Of a stretch of 64,000 nt of DNA, positions 1 through 9,547 are shown in pieces. Position 1 is the stretch's first letter. Each line of letters starts with the position of its first letter. Position numbers and translations under genes: made by a program. Origin of the DNA: Morella rubra. Taxonomy: Eukaryota; Streptophyta; Magnoliopsida; Fagales; Myricaceae. The DNA is taken from the NCBI GenBank assembly GCA_003952965.2, contig CM025852.1, positions 24,898,574-24,962,573 on the forward strand, written 5' to 3'. The notes beneath the pieces are model-generated. The model saw only the letters and a program-made list of their open reading frames with translations. It did no database searches and had not been told where the DNA came from.

Positions 1-195
1 GAAGTCGGAGTCATCAGTCACCACTGAGGCTTCTGATGATTTCCCTTTCTTCCACTTTGCCTCGTCAATTCCCTCTGGTTTCTTACCCTCGTTCTCCAAT
101 GGATCGTACATATCCTTTGCATAAAGGATATTCTCCATCCGTGGCTTCCAATTCATGTAATTCGAAGCAGACAACCTCATCATACCAGTAACCAT
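1..195 (-). CDS. Copia-type gag polyprotein, N-terminal 65 codons (partial)
   Basis: The frame starts at an ATG at 195 and stays open to the window edge. A stop codon lies in the same frame shortly upstream, so this ATG is the natural start. The product contains the signature opening of plant copia gag proteins: a short leader, then the segment SASNYMNWKPRMENILYAKD. That is the region in which gag_pre-integrase/UBN2-type proteins carry L-x-G-x-N-Y-x-x-W. The gag protein packages element RNA into virus-like particles in the cytoplasm. Integrase and reverse transcriptase would follow outside the window, so whether the element is intact cannot be judged. Confidence 0.75.
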   Translation of the reverse strand, partial: MVTGMMRLSASNYMNWKPRMENILYAKDMYDPLENEGKKPEGIDEAKWKKGKSSEASVVTDDSDF

Positions 196-741
196 ACTCT
201 CCCATCTCAATTAACACTGATAGAGACTGAATTTCGAAATTCTGACTGCACCAATGGATCCGGAATGGCCCAAAACCTTAGGAACCGGTCTGACCTGCTC
301 GAAAACCGGCCTTAAAAGCCCCTGAACCGGCTGAAAAACCACCCTGGAACAAAACCGGAATCTTCCGGAATATTCCGATTCTCCGGAATAAATGACGTGG
401 CGCTGACTGGGCCCTGCTGACAGATGGGCTGACTGCACTGGGACCCACTGCTGACGTGTGGATGCTGACGTGGCTAGACACGTGGCAGTACACTGTGCGC
501 GGGCGCGTGCGTGCGTGGGGCGAGTGAGGACCACGCGCCCTACCTCTCTTCGGCGCGTGGGGGCGCGTGTGGCGCGTGGACGGCGTGGTCCGAATTCTTG
601 CGGGCGTGACGGCGGTCCTGACCTCTGGCTTCGTCTCGACCTCCTCTACAGGCTGGTGCCCTCCAATCTCTGATTGGACCACTTTTAATTTTCGGACCTT
701 CTCTGCTTCACCCAAAAAACCGACTCTGGCCCCTCGAACCA

Positions 742-754
742 GGCTCCGATACCA
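742..754 (-). other. Primer-binding site of the copia element
   Basis: The minus strand reads TGGTATCGGAGCC, close to the TGGTATCAGAGC complement of initiator tRNA-Met that most plant copia elements use to prime reverse transcription. It lies two bases inside the inferred LTR edge at 757, the normal spacing. Confidence 0.8.
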
Positions 755-756
755 CT

Positions 757-1320
757 TGTTGGGAAAAGCGGCACGAAAATTAAAGAAGGGACACCAAGAA
801 TTTACGTGGTTCGGCCCCAATCCGGCCTACGTCCACCCCAGAGCAATTTTATTAAGAACGTTTAAGAAAATCACTCTCTCCGCCCAATACAATCGTCACA
901 CCACCCTCCTTCTCTTCCTCTCTCTCTGCCCAATGCTCACGCACTCTCACGCACACCTTCTCCTATAACATAAGCCACTATTTATAGGAAAAGATACAAA
1001 GAGAAACCCTAAGAGAAACCCAGATAAACTTGAAGTGGGGACCAAGTAGACTTCTACTCAAAGTCTACTTCTATTCCAAATCTATCTTATGGGTGTGGAC
1101 CTTAACATTGTGGGTCAATAAGAGTGGGGAGCGGCTCACCTCCCATTCAATTCCTCCATTTCCACCAATTTATGCTACGTTCAGCCACATCACTGAAATG
1201 AAATCTAAGGGCTCATATTAAGCCATCTCATTTTATGAAAGATCGGTCGACTCGCATTCAACTCGGACAAGTCAGTGAACTCACTTGCCCATCCGGCTAC
1301 TCGCTTCCTCCTCCAAAACA
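757..1320 (-). repeat. Long terminal repeat of the copia element
   Basis: The 564-base segment begins TGTTGGGA and ends CAAAACA on the plus strand, giving the usual TG...CA ends with a short imperfect inverted terminus. It directly adjoins the primer-binding site. It contains the widespread copia-LTR segment around 'tttacgtggttcggcc' (804-819) and a TATA box on the minus strand. The second LTR is not in the window, so the outer boundary rests on the TG/CA ends and on the start of the neighbouring terminal repeat at 1321. Confidence 0.7.
979..986 (-). promoter_or_regulatory. TATA box in the copia LTR
   Basis: TATAAATA on the minus strand inside the LTR, about 230 bases before the primer-binding site in the transcribed direction. 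This fits the U3/R promoter of a copia LTR. Confidence 0.5.
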
Positions 1321-3305
1321 GTGCATTTGGAAGCTGTTTTCGAAAACAGTTTTTTGTTTCCCTGGTGACGTGGTGGGCGCGCTTTTACCATGACTACTGA
1401 CAGCTTTTGTTGCGTTGACTCAGTTGGTAATGCTGCAAACTATATACAGTGACTCTTTCGGAATCCAACTATGGGCCAGTTGCTTTTGTAGCTGTGGGTT
1501 AGTTCACGAAATGCCTCACGTCACCAAGAATTTATATGGGTCAGTTGCTTTTGCATCTGTAAGAATGGTCTAGATCGAAGCTTTTCGATTAGCATCCAAG
1601 AAGTAAGATGTTGGATCTTTATTCCCAAGTTTCGTTCAGTAACTCCTTAAAATGGAAATGAAATCCTTTTCATGCCTGCACCCTATCGTCCCCGGCACGG
1701 TGAAGGAGCACGCTTCATTCATCGCGATCTCTCCTGTATTTATTCGCACTAGAAGGATGGAGTTACAAGAGGAGGTACCCTGCATGTCCTGAATATCCAT
1801 TTGATTTCGGAACATTGTAAATAATTTCAATGCACCTGCCTTCAGCGTTGGAAACCCATTCACATCCCCAGGGTGGGTAGTCCTTCGTGAAATTACTCTC
1901 ACATTTCAGCGCCTGGGTAGCCATGCCAGCTGAATGTAGAATTATTTCTCTTCTTTCACGCAACATTTCAAGAATAAATTTGATTCCATTTCAGAAGTTG
2001 CATTATCACTTCACTTTACATTGCTCTATGGAATTCGAAAAGTTCCATATATTACTTAAGTGGCGAAACTAGGAATTCAATCGAAGGGAGGCAAACTCCT
2101 AAGAGAAAACGACAAAAAAAAAAAAATATTACTTAATGCAAAAAAATGTCTTAACAAAATAAGACAAAAAATATCTTACGTAGCACAATTCATAAGTATA
2201 TTCCCTGCTGCAGGAATATTCACAACAAAATATGCCATTGAGATGAAATCTGGGCAGGCTTGGTAAAAAAAAAAAAAAGGTGTAAATTTTTTTTTTTGGG
2301 GGAGCCAATTGGGGTGATGGCCCCTGTTCGCCCCCCTTGCCTCTGTCTGTGCATTACTTGCAATAGGCTGCAAAGGTTCAACATTCTAAATCGCTTCTTT
2401 AGAATTGACAAACTGTCTTGTATGCAGGCATCAACTTCAACACTCTAAATTGATTCTTTAGAATACCAAAGATTCACTCAACAATGTTTCGCAATGACGA
2501 GTGTTTGCGGTTAAAAAGCTCCTTGTACCCAATAGGGGCCTCGTCGTTGTCCCAGTCATCGAGGTGGCATCAGTGCCTTTGGAAGGGACGCATAAATCCG
2601 CCTACCATTGGATATCCAGAATCTACCACATAGTAATAACCTGACATATAACTCATTGGTCTCAAAAGTGTGTGTATAGTTCGATAATACCTCAATAGTG
2701 CACGATTATTATGTATTAGAATGCGTTGATGTACTTTAACCTTTTAACTCGTACCGAAACAAAAAATGGAAGCAAAACTAGTTTTTACCCAACTTCTGTT
2801 ATGATACAGTGTATCGTGATTCTAAAAAGTAGTTTTGTGATCTAAAAGAGAAATAATATAAAACATAGTTTTTTAATAATATTTATATTCAACAAAACAC
2901 CTAATATTATTAAGTTAGAGATAATACAAAATTTTACATTGCTAAATCCAACTACTTCACTTATTTATTTGATCTTTTTGCGATTTATGTCTTATATAAA
3001 TTTATCTCACTAAAAAAATGATGTAATAATATATATATATATATATAAAATAAATTTTCTGGTGTACACTGCTTGAATTCAATTATCATAAAAATACTTG
3101 GTGATGTGAGGCATTTCGTGAACTAACCCACAGCTACAAAAGCAACTGGCCCATAGTTGGATTCCGTAGAGCCACTATGTATAGTTTGCAACATTACCAA
3201 CTGAGTTAGACGCAACAAAAAGCTGTCAGCAGTCATTGTAAAAAGTGCGCCCACCACGTCACCAAGGAAACAAAAATTTGTTTTCGAAAACAGCTTCCAA
3301 ACACG
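1321..3305. mobile_element. Non-autonomous DNA transposon with ~200-bp terminal inverted repeats (Mutator-like)
   Basis: The stretch 1321-1530 reappears as an imperfect reverse complement at 3096-3305. Both arms carry the block 'tttggaagctgttttcgaaaac' near the outer end, then 'gacgtggtgggcgcgc', 'gttgcgt', 'actcagttggtaatg' and 'cacgaaatgcctcac' in the same order. Long terminal repeats around an AT-rich, non-coding interior are typical of Mutator-like elements. The interior has no transposase frame. It includes one copy of a dispersed repeat (2056-2180) and a C-rich module (2295-2340). A 9-bp target duplication was not seen; the left outer flank is replaced by the copia LTR. Family assignment is inference from architecture only. 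Confidence 0.7.
2056..2180 (+). repeat. Dispersed repeat, copy 1 of 3
   Basis: Begins 'gtggcgaaactaggaattcaat', continues 'ggcaaactcctaag', a homopolymer A run, 'ttaatgcaaaaa' and 'aagacaaaaaatat'. The same block occurs inverted at about 19560-19720 and 58090-58230. A conserved head followed by an A-rich part could fit a SINE-like or other short element. I could not classify it. Confidence 0.5.
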
Positions 3306-3353
3306 CTCCAAATACTGCATCTGCCACCGCCACAATTTTATGGCAGAACTAGG

Positions 3354-3576
3354 GGTACGTTCGGTTGTCAATTTTTTTTTAGATTTTCATCATATTTTTA
3401 TATTTACAGTTTAAATATCACAAAATATATGTATTTTAATACAACAGTTTATTATTATTTTTATACATATCAATCCTTTTTAATAATTTTTACACGTATA
3501 TCAATACAATTTTAACATCACTTGAATATTCACAATTTTATCAGAATTTTACAGATTTCTTCTAAAGGAACATTCC
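3354..3576. mobile_element. MITE-like AT-rich element, copy 1
   Basis: Starts 'ggtacgttcggtt' and ends near 'aaggaacattcc'. The interior is rich in 'tttacacatat'-type strings, and the right-hand part ('cacaattttatcagaattttacag') is close to the corresponding part of the better preserved element at 42923-43303. Terminal inverted repeats are weak here, so the copy is degenerate. No coding capacity. Confidence 0.4.
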
Positions 3577-3591
3577 AGCTAGAGCAAACAG

Positions 3592-3690
3592 GGGTCGCCG
3601 CCTCGTTTGGCTCCGCCAAAACTTTTTTTGTTTTTGTTTTTTAAATGTAATATGCCCTCAGGCCCGCCCCCCTTGGCCCGCCCAAAGATA
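3592..3690. repeat. C/G-rich dispersed module
   Basis: 'ggggtcgccgcctcg' followed about 60 bases later by 'ggcccgccccccttggcccgccc'. Similar paired G-rich and C-rich tracts occur at 2295-2340, 4400-4560 and 57225-57345, often next to 'gtggcgga'. They look like remnants of one repeat family. I cannot name it. Confidence 0.35.
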
Positions 3691-3862
3691 TAGCACATCC
3701 CTTTTTTTTTATTTAATTAAGAGAGGAAACGGCACATTTCACCCTCGGCTTAAAAAATAAAAATTGAAAATTGAAAAATCAAGGCTGTGTTTGAGAACTC
3801 AAAACATGTTCATCGTTTGATATTTTCAATATTTTAATACCGTGTTTCAAGCCCAAACAATT

Positions 3863-4349
3863 TCATCTCGCCCCTACAGAGTCCAAATCATTTATCCCGA
3901 CCCTATGGCAACGTGTTTTCAACCCAGCCACAACCCACTCTTTATTAAGTGAAACTGCCATGTCACATGTCCCCCTATCCTTCACGATTTTCCTCCCTTC
4001 GGCCTCCATTTTCCCCTGCGCTAAACCACACGAAGCTCCCCTTCCTCTGGGCTCACAGACCCTTTGCCCTCCATTTTCCCCTGCGCTAAACCACACGAAG
4101 CTCCCTTCCTCTGATTAGCTCGCCTGCCCTTTCCCTTTTCTCTGATCCAGCTCGGCAGCTCCTAAATCCCTCCTTCACGATTTTGCTCACAGACCCTTCG
4201 CCCCCATTTTCCCTTGCGCGAAACCGCACGAGGTTCTCCTTCCTCTCATCAGCTCGCCTGCCTTTTCCCCTTTCTCTGATCCAGCTCGGCAAATTGGCCC
4301 CTGCGATTTTATTCGAATAAGTATCCCAACGATCTTGCGTAGATTTAAG
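3863..4349 (+). repeat. Tandemly repeated segment, probable 5'-UTR exon of the PF20167-type gene
   Basis: The block 'ccattttcccctgcgctaaaccacacgaagctcc' occurs three times in varied form (starting near 4005, 4071 and 4203). It alternates with two copies of 'agctcgcctgcc...ttctctgatccagctcggca' (near 4118 and 4249). The segment ends at a good splice donor (AAG|GTAACC at 4349/4350), and the matching acceptor lies just before the ATG at 5825. This suggests a non-coding first exon built of a degenerate tandem repeat. The transcription start is not evident. Confidence 0.4.
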
Positions 4350-5824
4350 GTAACCCTTTTAACGATATTGCTCTGTTTTTTTCCCAGTTTTCTGTCCTAT
4401 GTAGAGGGTGGTTGGGGGTGGGGGCACACGCGGAAGTAGCTAGGGGCGGTCGGGGGTCGCGGCCCCCCTTCGCTTGAAAAATTGGTCCTCTTTATTTTTT
4501 ACACGGTTAAGCCCAGCCGCCCCCCTTAGAGAGCTTGATGAAAATGTCGGGAGGGGGGGTGTTGTTGAACAAGAGGAATAAACAGGTTGAGTTTTCTGTA
4601 CCAGGTTGAGTTTCGATAATGTTGATCCAAAAACCTTTATTGGATTACAATGCCAGGCAAGAGCTTTGTAAGCTCTTTTTTGTTTTCTTATCAATTCTAT
4701 AATTTTTGATCGTGACTTATTGACATTGAAGTAAGAACAGTTATGGAATAAGAGTAAGTTTGTTGGGTACATGTTTATTGGCCATTGTATACAGAGGGAA
4801 ATGAATTGAAACTATTGTGAACGAATGTAGGATATAATTGTCAGCTCAAATAGTATGATAATATATTTCAATGTATTTCAACTCTTTTAATGGGTTTTGT
4901 ATTTCTGTCAACTTTTTTCTGTTGTTTTATATTATTGTTTTGTTATGGTTTTGTTTTGATATGCACTTTTGGCATACATATCTTGCTGACTAATTGGCAT
5001 TTTTCTGTATCATTACTTCATTGCTCAGTATTAGCTCAGATGTACATCTTTGCTGATATAAGATACTTCCAGAGAATCTCGGTGGCTCCTCTTTGAGTTT
5101 TTTTGAAATGGCCAGTATGTTGGAGTTTTCAGTGTATTAGAGTTCATTTTAATATTGAGAGAGGTATGTCCAGAATAGAATTCTACATTTTATTCTTGTG
5201 ATTTCTATGACATTATTTCACGATTTTGTCAGATTTGTTTTGATTTGTTTGACTTTGTTGCATGTGTTTGTTTGATCTCGTGCCGTGCTTTAATCTCATG
5301 CTTATTTTAGTCTCCAGTCTAAGGGGATGAGTCCTATACCTCTCAGCTCTTCTTGCGATTTTGTCAATTCACTGACTAGGTGGGCTTTCCTCAGTTCTAA
5401 GGTGACTGTTATGGGGTACGATGAGGTAATAGGTTAAAATAGGCCTGCACAGCCCCTTCCTCCCCAGGGGCAAAAAAAAAACCACAGCAAGAGAGAATCC
5501 ATGATACATTTGAATACCTAAGAACTTGGAAATACAGAAGAACTTATCCTAGGATAACCTTAATGATTCCTCATTTAGAAGATTTAATTTTATATTGTAA
5601 TCTACAGTTTGAGCCACATTTCTAGACTACCCAAATGACAAATTTCTATAATCTCAGCGAGCTTCTGTTAGACTTCTATACTCGTTCAGGAAAAAGGAAA
5701 CTCGATCAGATCACAATCTTATGTATGTGCTCCTTCTATTTAGTTTTACCCTTACTCAACATTACATGGAATGTTGGAATGAAATGAAACTGTTTGCTAA
5801 TGGTAAATATCTCTGTGTTTACAG
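4350..5824 (+). other. Probable 5'-UTR intron of the PF20167-type gene
   Basis: Begins GTAACC after AAG and ends with 'gtgtttacag' immediately before ATG at 5825. It is T-rich. Near its 5' end it holds a G/C-rich repeat module with runs of G and C (4400-4560, including 'tcgggggtcgcggcccccc'). No other gene was seen inside; the ORF at 4440-4772 (minus) is repeat sequence. Confidence 0.4.
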
Positions 5825-7162
5825 ATGGTGAAACGAACAAATTTACGCAACATCTGATCCAAGTCCAAGAACAAGACTAAGTTGAAGACCCCTACTCTGA
5901 CGAAGACCACTAACAAGAAGAAGACCAAAACCAGCACATCCAGTCTGACAAAACAAAAATCCAGCAACTTTGACGGTACTCGGTTTGTTGATCATAAGGC
6001 TGAAACGCTCTTCAACAAATACTTTAAGAAGAAAGCTGTTCTTGCCGAGCGTGTGGTTGCCCTCGATGAACTTCGCCATACCTCTATTCCTTCTGCACTC
6101 AGAGCCCGAGATTGGGAGCCCCTTCTCAATCCTGTTTCTCCTCCTTCAAAACTACTTGTAAGAGAATTTTATGCCAACATCCATGCTATTGACAAGCCAT
6201 CCAGCTCATTCACAATATACTTAAGGGGTCATTACCTTCGTGTGACTCCTACTCTTATTTCCAACTTATATGGCTTACGTCGTGTTCCTGACCCTATATT
6301 TCCGTATGCTGATGATGCAACTCCTTCCATGGATGCTATGACCACTCTCTTGTTTCGTCATCCCGTTTCGTATTTAGGTAAGGCCTTAAATACGACAGAC
6401 TTTACAGTCGAGAATCATGTGCTTACTAGGATTGTATGCACTAATCTGTATCCTGTGTCCCACATGACCTTCTTAAGTTTGGAGCGAGTTCGTTTTCTTT
6501 ACGCGTTACTCAGTGGCACTTCAATAGATATCGCATCGCACATTTGCAACTACATGCTCGAGGTGTATGAAAATGCCTCTAGCAATCAGAGTCTTCCTTT
6601 TCCCTGTCTTCTTAACCGGTTGGTCACCTCATCCTGCCTACCTTCAATTGATGGTGAGACAGCTATTGATTTGCATGGATCTATCGGTTTACATTCTATA
6701 TCTATGAGCGAGGCACAACTTCGTAAGCGAAAGAATGCCTCTGCTAGTGCTGAGGTTCCATCATCCTCTCAAGCTCAGATGTCTTCTGAGAATACTCAGC
6801 GTGCTGAAAATCCTCCTTTATCCACCTCAGTTCCCCTTTCTGATACACCATCCCCAAACACTCTTCACAAAGTATTCACATTTCTGGTGGACAGTATTAA
6901 TTTACATACTGAGCGCTCTGATGTGCTTATTTGTAAGATAGATATGCTGAATAACGATTCTGTTCAAATAAAATCTCAGCTAAAGCGCATTCAAGAACAT
7001 TTTGGTATTACTACAGCTGAACCTTCTGCACCTCCTCTCGATACATCTGCTCCCAGACGACTGGATCCTTCATCCAGTGACACTGCTGCCACTTCTAGTG
7101 CCAGTGATGCCACTGGCAGTGAAAATAGGAGTGGGTTGGATCTTCCCGTAGCTGCTCCTTAA
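5825..7162 (+). pseudogene. Putative plant transposon protein (PF20167-like), with early in-frame stop
   Basis: The frame begins at an ATG directly after a splice acceptor, but codon 11 is TGA (5855-5857). After it the frame is open for about 435 codons to TAA at 7160-7162. The product has a Lys/Thr-rich head, then the domain recognised in many plant genomes as 'putative plant transposon protein': FVDHKAETLFNKYFKKK, DWEPLLNP, REFYANIHAI, YLRGHYLRVTP, LYPVSHMTFLSLERVRFLYALLSG. A possible coiled-coil stretch and a Ser/Thr/Pro-rich tail follow. The family is widespread and its function is not established. No other in-frame ATG occurs before the middle of the domain, so the gene is either disabled by the TGA (a CGA-to-TGA change would explain it) or starts at a non-ATG codon. 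A 3'-UTR intron (7183-7260) suggests a once-transcribed spliced gene. Confidence 0.6.
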
Positions 7163-8262
7163 AATTTTGTGAGATCAACAAGGTATTCTTTTGTGTGTGG
7201 TTCTCTTTCTCAAGTATGTTTTTTTTTTCTTTTTCTAATCTTGTATTTGTCATATTTCAGACCGTTGAATTAGTGGATTGCAGTTGGACAAAAAAGAGTG
7301 CATTTGGCTCTCTACAGTCTTGTTTGATGTTTTGCACAAAAAGGTAGGCATTTGTTCATTTGCCTTGGTACAGGGTTTCATATTTTGAGGACTTTCGAAA
7401 CTTTATTGTGTATATCAGTTTGACTAATGTGATCTAATTTTGAGGAATTTGGAGATCTGTTATGAATTTAACTGAGTGTGGCGGTTTATTTTATTTTTGT
7501 TGGGTTTGTTATGTATTTATGATTATTAGTTTTGATACAGAGTTCTGTTCTCAATGATAATGATCGCTGAATTTGAGTAAAAATCCTGCGTTTTGGTGAT
7601 TGGAAAATTCACCAAAAAGAGAACAAAAAATAATGGTTTAATTCAAACATACGTACATGCATGCAAGAATGTAGCCTAAATATCGGTCAAAATTGATAAT
7701 ATTGGAAAGGACTTGAAAGGACAAATTCTTAAATATTGACTGTTAAATGTCATAGATGCCCGTAAATTTTGTCCCTGCTGTACACAATATTTTCATAAAA
7801 ATAGATGCAGCCACCTTATTCCAATTAAGTAAATAAGTTTGAGTCATCTTCTCCAATAAGTGAACAGATGAGTTATGGCTTGACAAATTAATTGAGGTTT
7901 TTGTTAGATTTTCTCATCGGATAAAAAAAGGTTGAAGTGTATGTCTTGCTCTTGTCTGCTGTACAGTATATTTTTTTTTATATATGGACAAAACAATTAG
8001 TGTATCACATGAGAAGTATGGATTATGAGATTACTTTACGACATGAAACATTTTTACAAAAAATTTATAATTAATTGATTATAGTAAATATTTTTAAGTA
8101 ATATTATTTATCTGTTAGGTGTATTTATGCTAGAAATAGCATAAACGTATATAGTATTACGTGGTAAATTTTGTCGGCTGGCTATTGCTTGATTGTGTGT
8201 AAAAAATCTTCTTAATTCAGTCGTATTGTTCAGATAAAATGAATATAAATAACTATGCAAAT
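7163..8262. other. 3' UTR of the PF20167-type gene and AT-rich spacer
   Basis: Contains a likely 3'-UTR intron (AAG|GTATTC at 7182/7183 to 'catatttcag' at 7260) and a further donor-like site near 7343. After that it is AT-rich spacer with no coding signal. Confidence 0.4.
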
Positions 8263-8361
8263 GACGTAAAAATCCTTAAATGAACACGGTTTAATTGAAA
8301 GGTGGTCCTTATCTGGCAGCCCCGTGTAGCCGCTGTTAGGTAATTCACGCGTGACAAAAGG
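8263..8361 (+). repeat. Left (sub)terminal inverted repeat of the Harbinger-like element
   Basis: Pairs with 16593-16689 in inverted orientation. The inner end is ACGCGTGACAAAAGG (8347-8361), identical to the reverse complement of 16593-16607. The outer part aligns with gaps at roughly two bases in three by eye, many differences being C/T or G/A changes. Confidence 0.6.
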
Positions 8362-9059
8362 TTATAGGATGTTACGTACGGAATGGAATCCATTTTATCT
8401 GCTTCACGTGATTTTCGCCCGTTTTGTTGTTCGATTTTAGTCACAGCCCGTATTTTACCCGCTTCACGTGATTTGTCAATTGTTGTTGTTGATTTTGGTG
8501 TCGAATGAACAAAAGACAACAATAGTGTAGCTTTCATGCAGCCATTAACTACTCCACGGGCAACCTAACAGTGTTGTTGTGATCTTATATCCTATGTTAT
8601 AAGTTTTAATATATTATGTATTTATATACTTTTAAAAATAGTGGTACATATTGATGTTCGTCGAAGAAATGATAGCCGGTACGGCTCCACCGATCAACTC
8701 CAACGCAGTGGGTTATAGAAATCCAAATCCAAACCCCTGCATTTCTCTCCGTCAAAGAAATGATGTTCACACCGTTAATGAAACAAAACCACTGAGGCTA
8801 AGTTGATCATTGGTATTAAAGTTTTCGGTTAACTCATTTTATACAGAGTTATAGTTGTTACTATTATCGTTTGAGAATGAGTTGATCTATTGATGAATAC
8901 AGTGTAGTTATGTATAGTAGTGGTTGTTATGTTAGAAAATATTGAGATTACTCCTAATTTTTATTGTAATTTATTGACTATGTACGCGTTGTTAATGGAA
9001 CATATTGATGTTATTCGTTAGGGTTATGCATTCCAATTTATGGGAGAAAAAGTTCCACC

Positions 9060-9150
9060 AACTCGCGCGCGCGACCTAGCGCATGGGCCGCGCGCGAGAG
9101 TGGGCACTGGAGTTTTGGGCGCGCGCGCAGCCTGACAAACGAGCAGCGCG
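9060..9150. repeat. GC-rich block, left side of the Harbinger-like element
   Basis: Dense alternating CG ('ctcgcgcgcgcgac', 'ggccgcgcgcgag', 'gggcgcgcgcgcag') in otherwise AT-rich DNA. The string 'gcatgggccgcgcgcgag' is the near reverse complement of units in the array at 14965-15427, so the two blocks face each other inside the element. Confidence 0.5.
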
Positions 9151-9547
9151 CGAGAAGCATTGCAAACACAAATTTATATAACATTGACCAGACATATTTA
9201 TATATATATTTTTGTCAACTGGAGTATTCCTATAACACTAACTCATTGGTACACGCAGCATAGATAAAAACAAAAAAACAATAGCTATAACATTGACTCA
9301 GTGGTGCACGCAGCATAGATTAAAAAAAAAAAAATTTGCTGAACTCGCCAGTCCTTATCTATGAAAAAAAATTTGTTGATAATATTTCTATATATATATA
9401 CACGGCATCGTGCGCCAAATTGATTTCGCGCCACCTTTTCAGTATGAATTCATCTATTGCATTTGCATTGCCGCGCAACCTTTGCATTTGCCGCGCATTT
9501 ATACGCATATATATCATTGTTTTCCAAAATTCTTTTCCAACGTTCAC

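Larger units (their letters stand above)
1..1320 (-). mobile_element. Ty1/copia LTR retrotransposon, 5' part (LTR, primer-binding site, leader, start of gag)
   Basis: Read on the minus strand, the order is LTR (1320 to 757), a primer-binding site matching initiator tRNA-Met, a GC-rich leader of about 550 bases, and the beginning of a copia-type gag. The rest of the element lies beyond the left edge. The leader holds an open frame (278-820, minus) that looks incidental: it crosses the primer-binding site and LTR edge and resembles no gag. The LTR outer edge touches the terminal repeat of the next element at 1321, which suggests insertion into or right beside that element. Target-site duplication cannot be checked because the other LTR is outside the window. 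Confidence 0.8.

Noticed and set aside
278-820. 180-codon frame on the minus strand in the copia leader.
   Set aside because: It crosses the primer-binding site and LTR edge and has no similarity to gag; the true gag start is at 195.
1003-1020. Telomere-like 'aaaccctaagagaaaccc'.
   Set aside because: Only two imperfect units inside the LTR; not a telomeric tract.
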